Below, piece after piece: positions 58,501 to 59,007 of a stretch of DNA of 59,007 nt. How positions within the stretch are numbered: the first letter of the stretch is position 1; every line of letters starts with the position of its first letter. The DNA comes from Saccharospirillum sp. GTDB taxonomy: Bacteria > Pseudomonadota > Gammaproteobacteria > Pseudomonadales > Natronospirillaceae. The translations under genes were made by a program, and so were the position numbers. The stretch is from positions 1 through 59,007 of the forward strand of contig JAIUML010000027.1 in assembly GCA_022565595.1 (NCBI GenBank). Reading direction: 5' to 3'. The notes below the pieces were generated by a model that saw only the letters and a list, made by a program, of their open reading frames with translations, did no database searches and had not been told where the DNA came from.

Positions 58501-58882
58501 TTGATGGGTAATTGCGAATCTGATGTGGTTTTTTTTGTTACACAGCAGTTCGAGAAGGCTGTGTCCGCTCGCTTCGCGGCGCTTTGCCTATGGATGCCTT
58601 GCCTTTCGCAAAGACTTGGCCAAATGGTCAACATTCCGTCCCAATGCGGTGAAAACGAGTACGATTCAGGATTTGACGCACTAAAATGAAAAATCTTCGC
58701 ACTGTCCTGGCGCTAACGCGATGCAGGGATGCAGGGATGCACTACCAAAATCAAGTCCCTGTGTTCCTGACTTTGCAGACCAGGAAATAACCTATTTTTT
58801 CTGAGCGACCTACATAAATGGCAGGAAGCCATTTACCAATGAAAACTATCTATTAGAGTGTATAAAGCTGGATGTTGATACC
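58501..58882. other. Intergenic region next to the right IS
   Basis: No convincing gene is present; the one short frame (62 residues) has no recognisable motif. There is a short tandem repeat, GATGCAG-GGATGCAG-GGATGCA, around 58718-58742 and a hairpin AAATGGC/GCCATTT near 58817-58835. The IS end begins at 58883. Confidence 0.4.
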
Positions 58883-59007
58883 TGTAGTTGCCCCCGCTAA
58901 ACCGGACACCACCTCATTCATTTGATACAAGGTCAGCCCGATACTCCCAGGGCGACTTCATCCTCAGCCCTTTATGTGGATGGCTTCGATTATAGTCTTC
59001 TATCCAC
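58883..59007 (-). mobile_element. IS3-family insertion sequence, right end (partial)
   Basis: Beginning at 58883 with TGTAGTTGCCCCCGCTAAAC, a plausible IS3-type terminus, the DNA continues into the end of an OrfB gene on the minus strand and runs off the window. Its orientation equals that of the IS at 1-156. Whether the two are copies of the same element cannot be tested, because one shows the left end and the other the right end. Confidence 0.7.
58914..59006 (-). CDS. IS3-family transposase OrfB, C-terminal fragment
   Basis: The minus strand reads WIEDYNRSHPHKGLRMKSPW, then EYRADLVSNE, to a TGA at 58914-58916. The W...YN..RPH..L...P.E..-type pattern is the conserved end of the IS3-family DDE integrase domain. 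Only 30 residues are inside the window; the catalytic residues are not visible. Confidence 0.8.
   Translation of the reverse strand, partial: WIEDYNRSHPHKGLRMKSPWEYRADLVSNE

Noticed and set aside
58501-58689. 62-residue frame beside the right IS
   Set aside because: No motif, no clear ribosome binding site and overlap with low-complexity intergenic DNA; not reported as a gene.
1-59007. CRISPR arrays, rRNA genes or phage structural modules
   Set aside because: No regularly spaced direct repeats, no rRNA-like stretches and no phage protein motifs were seen on either strand.

Overview
This 59-kb stretch looks like a catabolic accessory region of a moderately GC-rich, probably marine or halotolerant gammaproteobacterium. 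The clues are Tripartite (TRAP) carboxylate transporters, LysR and MarR regulators and proteobacterial-type ribosome binding sites; genus-level assignment is not possible by eye. Both ends lie inside IS3-family elements in the same orientation. At the left, an OrfA start runs out of the window (1-156). At the right, an OrfB C-terminus runs in (58883-59007). The 58.7 kb between them holds almost only degradation genes, their transporters and regulators, plus a few decayed genes.

Layout. 157-1435: wreckage, with a frameshifted partial second copy of the UbiA-family gene, a decayed NAD-kinase-like gene and a palindromic repeat. 1658-12102: mixed metabolic genes (RibD-C reductase, glutathione transferase, Dabb protein, UbiA prenyltransferase, citrate synthase with divergent LysR, a lipid-methyltransferase-like protein with a VTT membrane protein, aldehyde dehydrogenase, a creatinase-type M24 hydrolase, an EEP-family lipoprotein). 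12103-21414: a LysR-controlled operon with a bicupin, HpaI-type aldolase, alpha/beta hydrolase, the OtnK/OtnC/OtnI acid-sugar trio and a DctPQM TRAP transporter. It lacks the expected dehydrogenase and may be an undescribed route into 3-oxo-tetronate. 21421-22170: decayed DNA with a MazE-like antitoxin pseudogene. 22171-33350: phthalate degradation (pht2, pht4, MarR, class II aldolase-type decarboxylase, pht5, pht3), a quinolinate phosphoribosyltransferase and a TAXI-type TRAP transporter. The two divergent pht promoters share an almost identical 20-bp element. 33759-36267: mobA/mobR-type 3-hydroxybenzoate 4-hydroxylase and its MarR regulator.

36654-58476: a cluster best explained as picolinate (pyridine-2-carboxylate) catabolism. 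A three-subunit molybdenum hydroxylase would give 6-hydroxypicolinate. A Rieske oxygenase would 3-hydroxylate it, an amidohydrolase-family decarboxylase would give 2,5-dihydroxypyridine, and NicX-, NicD-, NicF- and NicE-type enzymes would carry this to fumarate. MocA- and XdhC-type maturation factors, an MFS carrier and a second DctPQM transporter accompany them. The most striking gene is a 955-residue polypeptide joining Rieske ferredoxin, ferredoxin reductase and oxygenase alpha subunit. At the last junction a textbook Shine-Dalgarno sequence and ATG remain, as though the stop codon between two genes was lost recently. Small palindromes of the type TCAG-TATA-CTGA lie before the picE-type operon and the fusion gene, with related forms before the nicX-type gene and mobA.

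Phthalate and 3-hydroxybenzoate both lead to protocatechuate, but no protocatechuate ring-cleavage gene lies in the window, so it must be elsewhere. All functions are read from sequence motifs and gene context without database searches.
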